Below are positions 36,797-44,143 of a DNA stretch of 64,000 nt, in pieces. Origin of the DNA: Flavobacteriia bacterium (GTDB taxonomy: Bacteria > Bacteroidota > Bacteroidia > Flavobacteriales_D > Crocinitomicaceae); contig JAPLEV010000012.1 in NCBI GenBank assembly GCA_026391005.1, positions 53,942 to 117,941 on the forward strand, in the 5' to 3' direction. Below the pieces are notes generated by a model, which did no database searches, was not told the DNA's origin, and was given only the letters and a program-made list of their open reading frames with translations. Position 1 is the first letter of the stretch. Each line of letters opens with the position of its first letter. Made by a program: the position numbers and the translations under genes.

Positions 36797-36988
36797 TTAT
36801 TTTTTTTTAACTTGGTTGTAAATCCTATAAGAGCGAATTAAAGCATAGATTAAGAGAATAATGACAAGTATTATTCTTCTTGTTCCGCTCAGGTTCGGTT
36901 GAAGAAAATCCGTAAAAATCAGGCCAAGTGCAAAAGAAATGCAAATCAGTAAGGTAAAAACGGATAAAGAGGTATTAACAATATTCAT
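36797..36988 (-). CDS. Small two-helix membrane protein of the TonB operon
   Basis: A 63-residue protein with two hydrophobic segments (about residues 8-28 and 37-53) and a basic C-terminus ending QVKKK. It lies between tonB (40-base gap) and the PstS-like gene (3-base gap) on the same strand, which argues that it is a real gene. It may stabilise the ExbB/ExbD/TonB complex. The family is not recognised beyond its conserved position. Confidence 0.7.
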   Translation of the reverse strand: MNIVNTSLSVFTLLICISFALGLIFTDFLQPNLSGTRRIILVIILLIYALIRSYRIYNQVKKK

Positions 36989-37028
36989 TCTGATTACAAA
37001 AATTAGCCCACTTGTATTCGAATGTTTT

Positions 37029-37883
37029 TTATTCTATGGCAAAATTAATCGGAATTGAGCAATATGAAGAAACGCTCCTTCCATTTAGTTTCCCGGGCTT
37101 CCAATTAGGCATAGCTTTGATAGCTTTGATCGCAGCTTTGTCACATTCAGGACAATCTGGAACACCCTTTGTTACGGTTACACTAGAAATATTTCCATTT
37201 ACACTTACAACAAATCTCAGAAAGCATTTTCCTTGAACATTATTTTCAATCGCTGTTTCAGGAAACACAAGGTTCTTTTGAATAAAAGCCATCATAGCGG
37301 GATAACCCCCAGGAAATTCTGCTTCTTCATCTACAAATGTTTCTGGTTCAGGTTCTTTTGTTTCCACAACCGGCGGGCCATCCTCTGCTGGAGGGGCAAA
37401 TTCATCACCTTCACCCTCTTGAGTTTTTACATCTACCTTTGTTTCCTCTACTTCCTCTTGAATGGGCACTTCATCTTCAACAGGAATATCAACGACTATT
37501 GGAGGCATGAACGCTACCGTTTCTTCAACTGGAGGAGGAATGTCTTCCGGTGGTGGTGGTGGCACATCATCTACTGGAGGCGCTGGAATAGTCATTTGGG
37601 TTGTGTCTACCGGAGGAGCCGGGGGAATAACTTCGGGAATGCTTTTATAAATACGCCAAGCACCGAATAAAACGCTAATAAGTAATAATAAGGAAAATGT
37701 AATGATCATCATTCTTTTGTCGTATTCATTCCTTAATGAATAAGCGCCATAAGATTTATTCCTGTTTACGAAAACAAGTTCATTTCGTTGCGCTGATGAT
37801 ACTTGTTCCCAAGATTTAGATGAAACATAATCGTAAAGAGTAACGATTAACACAAGAAGGATAAGACAAATAATGGCACTCAT
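37029..37883 (-). CDS. tonB: Energy transducer TonB
   Basis: A 284-residue TonB-family protein. It has two hydrophobic helices (about 3-20 and 58-80). Between them lies the RNKSYGAYSLRNEYDKR segment found in many Bacteroidota TonBs. A Pro-, Glu- and Asp-rich periplasm-spanning stretch follows (about 90-180, with several PPPP runs). The TonB C-terminal domain is at about 190-284, with the FPGGYPAMMAFI start and GKCFLRFVVSVNGNI and NWKPGKLNGR motifs. It passes inner-membrane proton-motive energy from ExbB/ExbD to outer-membrane receptors such as the SusC-type protein at 61950. The first helix is additional to the single anchor of classical TonB. It starts one base after exbD ends. Confidence 0.93.
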   Translation of the reverse strand: MSAIICLILLVLIVTLYDYVSSKSWEQVSSAQRNELVFVNRNKSYGAYSLRNEYDKRMMIITFSLLLLISVLFGAWRIYKSIPEVIPPAPPVDTTQMTIPAPPVDDVPPPPPEDIPPPVEETVAFMPPIVVDIPVEDEVPIQEEVEETKVDVKTQEGEGDEFAPPAEDGPPVVETKEPEPETFVDEEAEFPGGYPAMMAFIQKNLVFPETAIENNVQGKCFLRFVVSVNGNISSVTVTKGVPDCPECDKAAIKAIKAMPNWKPGKLNGRSVSSYCSIPINFAIE

Positions 37884-37884
37884 T

Positions 37885-38523
37885 TTACTTAATTTTAGAT
37901 TTGATCAAGGAAAATTCCGAAGGCATTAATTCTACAGGAGCGATGACACCTATTTCCGCAATTTTTAATTCATCGACTAAATCGATGAAATTTTTACATG
38001 TTGCTTTATCGTCTGTTTTTATTAACACTTTTAACGCTTTTTTATTTTTTTTGGCTTCTGAAATATGTCGTAAATAGGTACTGTCTGCGATCTGTTCTTT
38101 GTCAAGTTTCTCACCATATATTTTTTTTTCGCTCAGCACATATTCATTTTTGGTGGCTAAAAGCTTTCTAACACCTTTCGTGCCAAAATCAGTCTCCTCC
38201 AACTTAGTAGGGCCTTTGGGTCCAGGGCTGTTTTCTGGATAAAACTGACCAGTATAGTAATAAATTTTATCCTCAGAAAGTAAGAAGGTAATTGCGTTGT
38301 TAATTTTGGGCTGCTCAACGGGAGGTGCGTTGGGGTCTAATTTTGCAGGATAAACCAAGCTCATTACTTTTGGCTTGCTAAAGGTCGCTGTAAGAACGAA
38401 AAAAGTCAATAGTAGGAATGCTAAATCCACCATGGGCGTCATGTCGACACGCGTGGAACTTTTCTTAGCTCTTTTTTTTCCTTTGTGTTGGTCATTGCCA
38501 CCACCTTCTGCTATTTCTGACAT
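37885..38523 (-). CDS. exbD: Biopolymer transport protein ExbD (second copy)
   Basis: A 212-residue ExbD/TolR-family protein. After a basic N-terminus comes SSTRVDMTPMVDLAFLLLTFF, the single transmembrane helix with the conserved Asp needed for proton flow. A periplasmic domain follows, ending with KVLIKTDDKATCKNFIDLVDEL. It forms the proton channel with ExbB and drives TonB. It lies 9 bases after the first exbD and one base before tonB. The periplasmic domain is longer than in E. coli ExbD (141 residues), as is common in Bacteroidota. Confidence 0.93.
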   Translation of the reverse strand: MSEIAEGGGNDQHKGKKRAKKSSTRVDMTPMVDLAFLLLTFFVLTATFSKPKVMSLVYPAKLDPNAPPVEQPKINNAITFLLSEDKIYYYTGQFYPENSPGPKGPTKLEETDFGTKGVRKLLATKNEYVLSEKKIYGEKLDKEQIADSTYLRHISEAKKNKKALKVLIKTDDKATCKNFIDLVDELKIAEIGVIAPVELMPSEFSLIKSKIK

Positions 38524-38532
38524 ACTAGTATT

Positions 38533-39210
38533 TTATATGGGAGCCAACTCCATGGAGGTGACGAAATTTAAATTATTTAATTTTAAATCCCTAAACACAT
38601 CAATTACTTTAGCTGCATGAACGTAAAGTGTTTTACTATCTACACGCAAAATAAATTTTGGTTTGTAATCATTTGCATCCGGGTTTTTACCTTGGTTTTT
38701 TGCTTCTACAAAGGCAGTTTTTCCTGAGTTTAAAGCCGCACGGTTGCCATAATTTATCCAGTCTTTGAGTTGATTATCTCCAGCATTAGCGGTAGAATCA
38801 GCATACGGTATACCTGGCGTATTAAATTGTTTCCGGGCATTTGGCTCCATATCTATATAGCCAGGCAATTCTTTCATGGTACAGCCAAAGCTTGACATAA
38901 ACGAAAATCGTTTGATTTGCTCTTCATTAAAACCGATTTGATATTTCCCAGCCATGTTTGTTAAGAGCTCTCTTCTTGCTTCAGGATCAGACATATTAAA
39001 GAATACGCGCCCCCCTGGATCAATGGTGATTAGTAAAACATTTTCAGGGATGATTTTATCACTTATACTAGTAGGAATATCAACATCTACGGGCTCACTC
39101 GATCTAAAAGAAGCAGAAAGCATGAAAAAGGTAACTAAGAGAAATGCCAAGTCGACCATTGGCGTCATATCGATGCTTGGGCTTCCTTTAGGGATTTTTA
39201 TTTTAGGCAT
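38533..39210 (-). CDS. exbD: Biopolymer transport protein ExbD (first copy)
   Basis: A 225-residue ExbD/TolR-family protein with the SIDMTPMVDLAFLLVTFFML helix carrying the functional Asp near the N-terminus. The periplasmic part contains VLLITIDPGGRVFFN and FILRVDSKTLYVHAAKVIDVF. Having two different ExbDs with one ExbB is a usual Bacteroidota arrangement and suggests a mixed ExbD dimer in the channel. It is the second gene of the operon, 56 bases after exbB. Confidence 0.92.
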   Translation of the reverse strand: MPKIKIPKGSPSIDMTPMVDLAFLLVTFFMLSASFRSSEPVDVDIPTSISDKIIPENVLLITIDPGGRVFFNMSDPEARRELLTNMAGKYQIGFNEEQIKRFSFMSSFGCTMKELPGYIDMEPNARKQFNTPGIPYADSTANAGDNQLKDWINYGNRAALNSGKTAFVEAKNQGKNPDANDYKPKFILRVDSKTLYVHAAKVIDVFRDLKLNNLNFVTSMELAPI

Positions 39211-39266
39211 TTGTATAAAAATTAATTAGCGAAATGATAATCCTTATTTTTCTGAACCACCTGTTA

Positions 39267-40217
39267 TTAATGTTTTGTTGCTTGTTGACCCTCATCTTCA
39301 TTCTCTTCTCCAGCAACACTATCACCCTCTTTATACTCATCAATAGCCCCTTTTAAGTTTACTTCATCAATTTGGTGTTCAGTAGTATCATTTTGTTTCG
39401 GTACTGCGGAAAATTCTTGTAAAAGAGCAAAACTAGCTTCGTCGATACTGTATGTCATGGAATCAATTTTCGTTGAAAAGAAATTATACATGATAATAGC
39501 AATCGTTGAACCCGCAATACCAAAGAATGTGTTTATAAGTGCTTCAGAAATACCCGTTGCAAGTTGAGCAGTATCGGGTGCCCCTTGAGACATCGCAGCA
39601 AAGGAGCGAATCATACCCATAACAGTTCCAATTAATCCAATTAAAGTTGCGATGGAAGCACAGGTAGATATTACAACTAAGTTCTTTGAAAGCATAGGCA
39701 ATTCTAAGGATGTAGCCTCTTCTAATTCTTTTTTCAAGGACTCTACTTTTTGTTCTTTTGTCATATTAGTTTCAACGTTCATCGCGTCATATTTTTCTAA
39801 ACCAGCACGAACAACATTAGCTAAAGACCCTTTTTGTTTATCACATTCTGCTTTAGCACTAGCAATATCCTTTGATGTTAGTAAGGTTTTAATTTTATTT
39901 ACGAAAGAATTCGTTTTGCCACGACCGGCAGCCATTGATAAGGTAATAAACCGCTCAACAGAAAATATAATAATAATTAAGTTGACAGCTACTAAAATTG
40001 GAACAATAACTCCTCCCTTATAAATAGTGGCAAGTAAACTTCCATCTAAGGGCTCCCCATTATTGTCACCATCAACAAAGTTTCCGGGATCACCAAAAAT
40101 AAATTTATAGATTAAAACACCAGCAATGAGAGAAATAACGATTGCTAATACGGACATTAATGATGTGAAGCCCGCCGAAGTTTTATTTGATTTTGATTTA
40201 GCTTTTACTGTAGTCAT
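39267..40217 (-). CDS. exbB: MotA/TolQ/ExbB proton channel protein ExbB
   Basis: A 316-residue ExbB-family protein. It has an extra N-terminal helix (about 18-45), the usual first helix near GGVIVPILVAVNLIIIIFSV, and the conserved channel block LIGLIGTVMGMIRSFAAMSQ plus TGISEALINTFFGIAGSTIAI. An acidic C-terminal tail (about 270-316) extends into the cytoplasm. It forms the pentameric proton channel that works with ExbD and TonB. It is the first gene of the operon and is preceded by the promoter at 40257-40286. Confidence 0.93.
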   Translation of the reverse strand: MTTVKAKSKSNKTSAGFTSLMSVLAIVISLIAGVLIYKFIFGDPGNFVDGDNNGEPLDGSLLATIYKGGVIVPILVAVNLIIIIFSVERFITLSMAAGRGKTNSFVNKIKTLLTSKDIASAKAECDKQKGSLANVVRAGLEKYDAMNVETNMTKEQKVESLKKELEEATSLELPMLSKNLVVISTCASIATLIGLIGTVMGMIRSFAAMSQGAPDTAQLATGISEALINTFFGIAGSTIAIIMYNFFSTKIDSMTYSIDEASFALLQEFSAVPKQNDTTEHQIDEVNLKGAIDEYKEGDSVAGEENEDEGQQATKH

Positions 40218-40256
40218 AATTTAAATTTTTGGTTATCTAATTTTTAATTTGAATCA

Positions 40257-40286
40257 CAAACTTAGCATTTTTTTTAAGAATTCAAA
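40257..40286 (-). promoter_or_regulatory. Bacteroidota sigma-type promoter for the exbB-tonB operon
   Basis: Read on the - strand, TTTG (40286-40283), an 18-base spacer and TAAGTTTG (40264-40257) match the Bacteroidota consensus TTTG-N17-23-TAnnTTTG exactly. Transcription would start near 40250, leaving a leader of roughly 33 bases before the exbB ATG at 40217. This is one of the two clearest promoters in the window. Confidence 0.7.
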
Positions 40287-40335
40287 AATACTTTTAGAAC
40301 ATTTAATTTTTTCTTAGCATTGGTTTTAATCAAGT

Positions 40336-40365
40336 AAAAGCAGCATCAAAGACGATGCCTCTTTT
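40336..40365. other. Two-part hairpin flanked by A and T runs, between divergent genes
   Basis: AAAAG-CA-GCATC-aaagac-GATGC-CT-CTTTT forms a 10-bp stem with a 2x2 internal loop and a 6-base loop. It looks like a bidirectional terminator, yet it lies between the divergent exbB (-) and metallopeptidase (+) genes, where no upstream transcript needs ending. It could be an operator, part of the leader of either gene, or chance in AT-rich sequence. Confidence 0.35.
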
Positions 40366-40455
40366 AAACGATTTATTTTAAGTAAAACCCTTTTAGTTTT
40401 TCTACTATTAAATAATAAATAATGGTAATTATTATATTTACAAAAACTTTTCAGC

Positions 40456-43257
40456 ATGGCACGTTTATACTTTTCTATTTTTTTATTAGTTTCGTTTCAA
40501 TCTAGATCCCAGGATTATAAGTCAGTTTTCTTGGATTGGCGCTCTTCTGATATTGAGGCCAATACTTTACTTGGCCCCTCAAAGATCCAAGCGGTTAGAA
40601 ATAAAATTTTTTACTTAGATGTTTCTTCTTTGCAATCCGAATTAGAAGGGGTTACTTACAGAGAAGGCCGAATTAGTGGATTTATTGCCGAAATTCAATT
40701 CCCCTTTCCTGATGGAACCCTCCATACTTTTACAGCTAAGCGCAACCAAACTATGCACCCTTTGTACAATGCCAAGTTTCCACAAATCATAAGTTTGGAT
40801 GCTTACGCTAAAGATGGGTCTGGTGCATATGGAAAATGGGACATTACTCCAACGGGCTTGCACGCCATGCTATTTGTACCGGGGCAAAGCACGGTTTTTA
40901 TCGATCCCGTGTTTGAGGGAAACAACCAATATTATATGGTTTATACCAAGAAAGATTTCCTAACCGATAAAAAAATATTTTGCGATGTTCAAGACGAAAT
41001 AGAGTCTAAGCCAATCAATACTGAGAAAAGTATGTTTGGAACTTGCGACCTTCGAACCTATCGCTTAGCACTTTCTGCCACAGCTGAATACACGACTTTC
41101 CATGGAGGAACGGTAGCGCTTTCCGCTGCCGCACAGGTGACGACTATGAATCGCGTGAATGGTGTTTATGAGAAAGATATCGCCATTACTATGGTTATTG
41201 TTCCCAACAACAATAATTTAATCTATACTGTTGCCGCCACCGACCCTTTCACTAATGGGAATCCTGGCTCGATGATCACCCAAAACCAAACTACCGTTGA
41301 CAATATTATTGGAAGTGCCAACTACGATATTGGTCACGTTTTTGGAACCAATAGTGGTGGCCTTGCTGGTTTAGGGGTGGTTTGTACAGGGGGGCAAAAA
41401 GCTAGGGGCGTAACTGGAAGTGGCGCTCCAATTGGAGACCCTTTTGACATCGATTATGTGGCCCACGAAATGGGGCACCAATTTGGGGGTAACCATACGC
41501 AAAATAACGCTTGTAACAGTGTGAATGCAGCCCGCCGAGAACCAGGGAGTGCAAGTACAATCATGGGGTATGCTGGAATTTGTGCGCCCAATGTTCAGAA
41601 CAACAGTGACGATTATTTTCACGGCTATAACTTAGGCGAAATTAGTGCTGAAATTTTGAGCAATGGCCATCAGTGCGAGGTCATTACTCCTTTAAACAAT
41701 ACGCCCCCAACGATCACTTCAACTGGTGGAAATATCATCATCCCTATTTCAACACCTTTTGTACTTACGGGGCACGCTACTGATCCGGAAGGGGATGTTC
41801 TTTCCTATTTATGGGAACAAATGGATAATGAAGCTTCCACGCAGCCCCCCGTAGCTACGGCAACAGGCGGGCCAAGTTTTCGCAGTTTTAATCCGTCTTT
41901 AGATTCTTCCCGTTATTTTCCGCGCCTATCGGCTTTGGCAACTAATGGACCATTTACTTGGGAAAGTCTTCCATCGGTAGCCAGAGTTATGGACTTTAGA
42001 TTAACAGTAAGGGACAACCATGGTGTTGGTTCTTGTAATGATTATGCAGATGTCACCGTGACTACTAATGCCGCTTCCGGTCCTTTTATAGTAAATTATC
42101 CTTCTGCAGCTGGCATTTCATGGGTAGGGGGAAGTAATCAAACAGTTACTTGGTCTGTTGCCAATACTGATATTGCTCCTATTAATTGTTCTGATGTAAG
42201 AATACTGTTATCAGTCAATGGAGGATTGAGTTACCCATTTGTTTTGAATAGCACTACTTCAAACGATGGTTCGGAGGCCATTGTTTGTCCGAACGTGTCG
42301 ACTGCCACAGCGCGTGTCATGGTAATCTCAGCAGCAGGAACTTTTTTCGATATTTCTAATAACAATTTCACCATTACCTGCGGAAGTACTGAGACACCTT
42401 TATTTTCTAGCTTGAGCAATGCCTGCCAAAATGATTCTAGTTTTGTGTTGCCCATTTTATCAGATAATGGTATTCCTGGCGCTTGGTCTCCACCTTTAAA
42501 TGTATCTGTGCCCGGAACCACCACTTATAACTTTACTCCTGCCCCAAACAACTGCGCAGTCAACACCTCCATTCCTTTGGTGGTTATTCCCATGGTAACT
42601 CCTCTATTCGAAGTCTTTGAAAACATTTGTCAAGGGGCGAATATTCAACTTCCTACTACCTCTAATAATGGAATATTAGGTACTTGGTCCCCCATGGTAT
42701 CAACTGCCAATCCTGGTACTACGAATTACATATTTACTGCAGATATTGGGCAGTGTGGCGAAGAGGTTAACCAAAATTTGACAGTACTGCCAATGCCTTC
42801 AAACTTTATTACGCAAAATGATATAACCTTAACTGCTCAACAAAATAATGTTACTTACCAGTGGTTAGACTGCATAACGAATCTCCCAGTGCTAGGTGCC
42901 GTTTCCCAAAGTTTCACTACGACTGCTGCAACAGGCACCTATGCGGTTATTGTGTCTTTAAATGGATGCTCAGATACTTCACAGTGTATAACGGTTGATC
43001 AGTCGGGACTTTCCGAGCATGAAGACGCTGTTGTATTATCGCCTAATCCAGCAGGGGATGCGATTCATTTGACTTGGACGGGACATGCAATACAAACGGT
43101 TTATTTGATGGATATCTCAGGCAAAGTCCTAAGTCACCAGGTGGTAAGTGATAGCAACTCCTGTACTTTTGATTTGTCTCGTTATGCCAGCGGCTTATAT
43201 TTAATGGTGACCAACAGTTCCAATGGACCGTCCTCGTATAAATTCTTGAAGCATTGA
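40456..43257 (+). CDS. T9SS-secreted reprolysin-like zinc metallopeptidase
   Basis: A 933-residue secreted protein. It has an N-terminal signal peptide (FSIFLLVSFQSRSQD) and a pro-region. The metzincin catalytic domain carries HEMGHQFGGNH near residues 337-347 and the Met-turn STIMGYAG after it; the HExxHxxGxxH pattern is that of reprolysin/M12B-like enzymes. Ig/PKD-like modules follow (TITSTGGNI near 416, SWVGGSNQTVTWSV near 555), then short repeats, a YQWLDC module and a T9SS type A sorting domain starting at LSPNPAG near 861 and ending YKFLKH. It would be exported by the Sec and type IX systems and cleave proteins at or beyond the cell surface. It shares the pre-sorting YQW module with the protein at 44144-46129. 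The following gene overlaps its stop. Confidence 0.92.
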   Translation: MARLYFSIFLLVSFQSRSQDYKSVFLDWRSSDIEANTLLGPSKIQAVRNKIFYLDVSSLQSELEGVTYREGRISGFIAEIQFPFPDGTLHTFTAKRNQTMHPLYNAKFPQIISLDAYAKDGSGAYGKWDITPTGLHAMLFVPGQSTVFIDPVFEGNNQYYMVYTKKDFLTDKKIFCDVQDEIESKPINTEKSMFGTCDLRTYRLALSATAEYTTFHGGTVALSAAAQVTTMNRVNGVYEKDIAITMVIVPNNNNLIYTVAATDPFTNGNPGSMITQNQTTVDNIIGSANYDIGHVFGTNSGGLAGLGVVCTGGQKARGVTGSGAPIGDPFDIDYVAHEMGHQFGGNHTQNNACNSVNAARREPGSASTIMGYAGICAPNVQNNSDDYFHGYNLGEISAEILSNGHQCEVITPLNNTPPTITSTGGNIIIPISTPFVLTGHATDPEGDVLSYLWEQMDNEASTQPPVATATGGPSFRSFNPSLDSSRYFPRLSALATNGPFTWESLPSVARVMDFRLTVRDNHGVGSCNDYADVTVTTNAASGPFIVNYPSAAGISWVGGSNQTVTWSVANTDIAPINCSDVRILLSVNGGLSYPFVLNSTTSNDGSEAIVCPNVSTATARVMVISAAGTFFDISNNNFTITCGSTETPLFSSLSNACQNDSSFVLPILSDNGIPGAWSPPLNVSVPGTTTYNFTPAPNNCAVNTSIPLVVIPMVTPLFEVFENICQGANIQLPTTSNNGILGTWSPMVSTANPGTTNYIFTADIGQCGEEVNQNLTVLPMPSNFITQNDITLTAQQNNVTYQWLDCITNLPVLGAVSQSFTTTAATGTYAVIVSLNGCSDTSQCITVDQSGLSEHEDAVVLSPNPAGDAIHLTWTGHAIQTVYLMDISGKVLSHQVVSDSNSCTFDLSRYASGLYLMVTNSSNGPSSYKFLKH

Positions 43258-43814
43258 CCAAGCACATTTTGGTGCTGCTTATTTTTTGCCTTTACGTCAA
43301 CGTGATTGCGCAGACGTATTACCTTACGGGCAGGCCCTTTTCTTTTGAAAGGAACAATGCCATGATTGAAACCGGAAATAGCTGGGGATTTAAAGTTAGG
43401 TATGCCGGAGGTGATTTGGCAGAGACTTTTGGAATGGATTCAATCAATGAGATGAATAAAAAATTTGAATCTCAAAAAAGTGATAAGCTAAAAGAAGGGG
43501 ATTGGTTAGGAACTTTCTTTACAGCAAGCGATAAAGTCGAAAAGAGTCATAACCATATCCGTGAAGCTGTAAAATTGACCCGTGAATACCTCAACGCGAC
43601 CAAAACCTATCAAGAGGTTCTCATTTTGGTGCAAGCGGATTCCACCAAAAGCAAAAGATACGGTGCTTATGTCTTGGGCGTAGAAAGCCAAGGTGTAGTA
43701 GTTTGCACACAAAAATTTAGGGTCATATACCGCCGCCGGGTATTGTTAAAACCCGGTTTAAATTGCACTATCCCCTACGAAATTCCTCAAAATGGTATTC
43801 TAAAAAAACAATAA
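43254..43814 (+). CDS. Small secreted protein of unknown function
   Basis: A 186-residue protein with a good signal peptide (ILVLLIFCLYVNVIAQT) if translation starts at the TTG at 43254. That start overlaps the stop of the metallopeptidase gene (TTGA), so the two are probably coupled. No in-frame ATG precedes the signal peptide, which supports the TTG. The mature part has the motif GRPFSFERNNAMIETGNSWGF and several charged stretches; no catalytic motif is recognised. Its job may be linked to the metallopeptidase, for example as an inhibitor or partner, but this is only context. Confidence 0.65.
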   Translation: MTKHILVLLIFCLYVNVIAQTYYLTGRPFSFERNNAMIETGNSWGFKVRYAGGDLAETFGMDSINEMNKKFESQKSDKLKEGDWLGTFFTASDKVEKSHNHIREAVKLTREYLNATKTYQEVLILVQADSTKSKRYGAYVLGVESQGVVVCTQKFRVIYRRRVLLKPGLNCTIPYEIPQNGILKKQ

Positions 43815-43860
43815 TTTGGAGGTAAGGGTAAAAAAATTCGCTCGAATAAAAAAAGCGCAT

Positions 43861-43885
43861 AAAAAAGCCCGCTTATCTTACGGGC
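43861..43885 (-). terminator. Rho-independent terminator for the small - strand gene
   Basis: On the - strand, GCCCG, a 9-base loop and CGGGC (43885-43867) are followed at once by TTTTTT (43866-43861). It sits 24 bases beyond the stop of the 54-residue membrane-protein gene and would end its transcript, supporting that gene as real. Confidence 0.75.
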
Positions 43886-43909
43886 ATTACACTATTATGA
43901 AAAGAGATG

Positions 43910-44074
43910 TTACTCTTTAATTTTCTTGTCTTCAAAGACACGTTTTGACTTCAGCTGCTCAAATATTCCTAGGGTTATCCAAAAAGGAAGAATAAATCCC
44001 ATTAAGTAAAGCAACATCCAAAAAGCCATTCCGAAAATTAATAGAAATAATACTATACCAAAACTACTTATCAT
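43910..44074 (-). CDS. 54-residue one- or two-helix membrane protein
   Basis: A short gene encoding MISSFGIVLFLLIFGMAFW then a second hydrophobic stretch (MLLYLMGFILPFWITLGIF) and a charged tail ending KKIKE. Support comes from the terminator just downstream, a TAAATTTG -7-like element on the - strand (44104-44097) about 25 bases before the ATG, and a diverged second copy at 46222-46338 with about three quarters identical residues over the shared 38. The function is unknown; small membrane proteins of this kind often modulate larger membrane complexes. Confidence 0.65.
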   Translation of the reverse strand: MISSFGIVLFLLIFGMAFWMLLYLMGFILPFWITLGIFEQLKSKRVFEDKKIKE

Positions 44075-44143
44075 CTTTTATATTTTTATACGATTGCAAA
44101 TTTAGAAAATAAAATACTAATTTTAGGTTTTAAAATAATTAAT

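Noticed and set aside
37233..37670. 145-codon open frame on the + strand opposite tonB
   Set aside because: Its composition (runs of W, R and C) is what results from reading the complement of the Pro/Glu-rich TonB linker; tonB is clear on the other strand.
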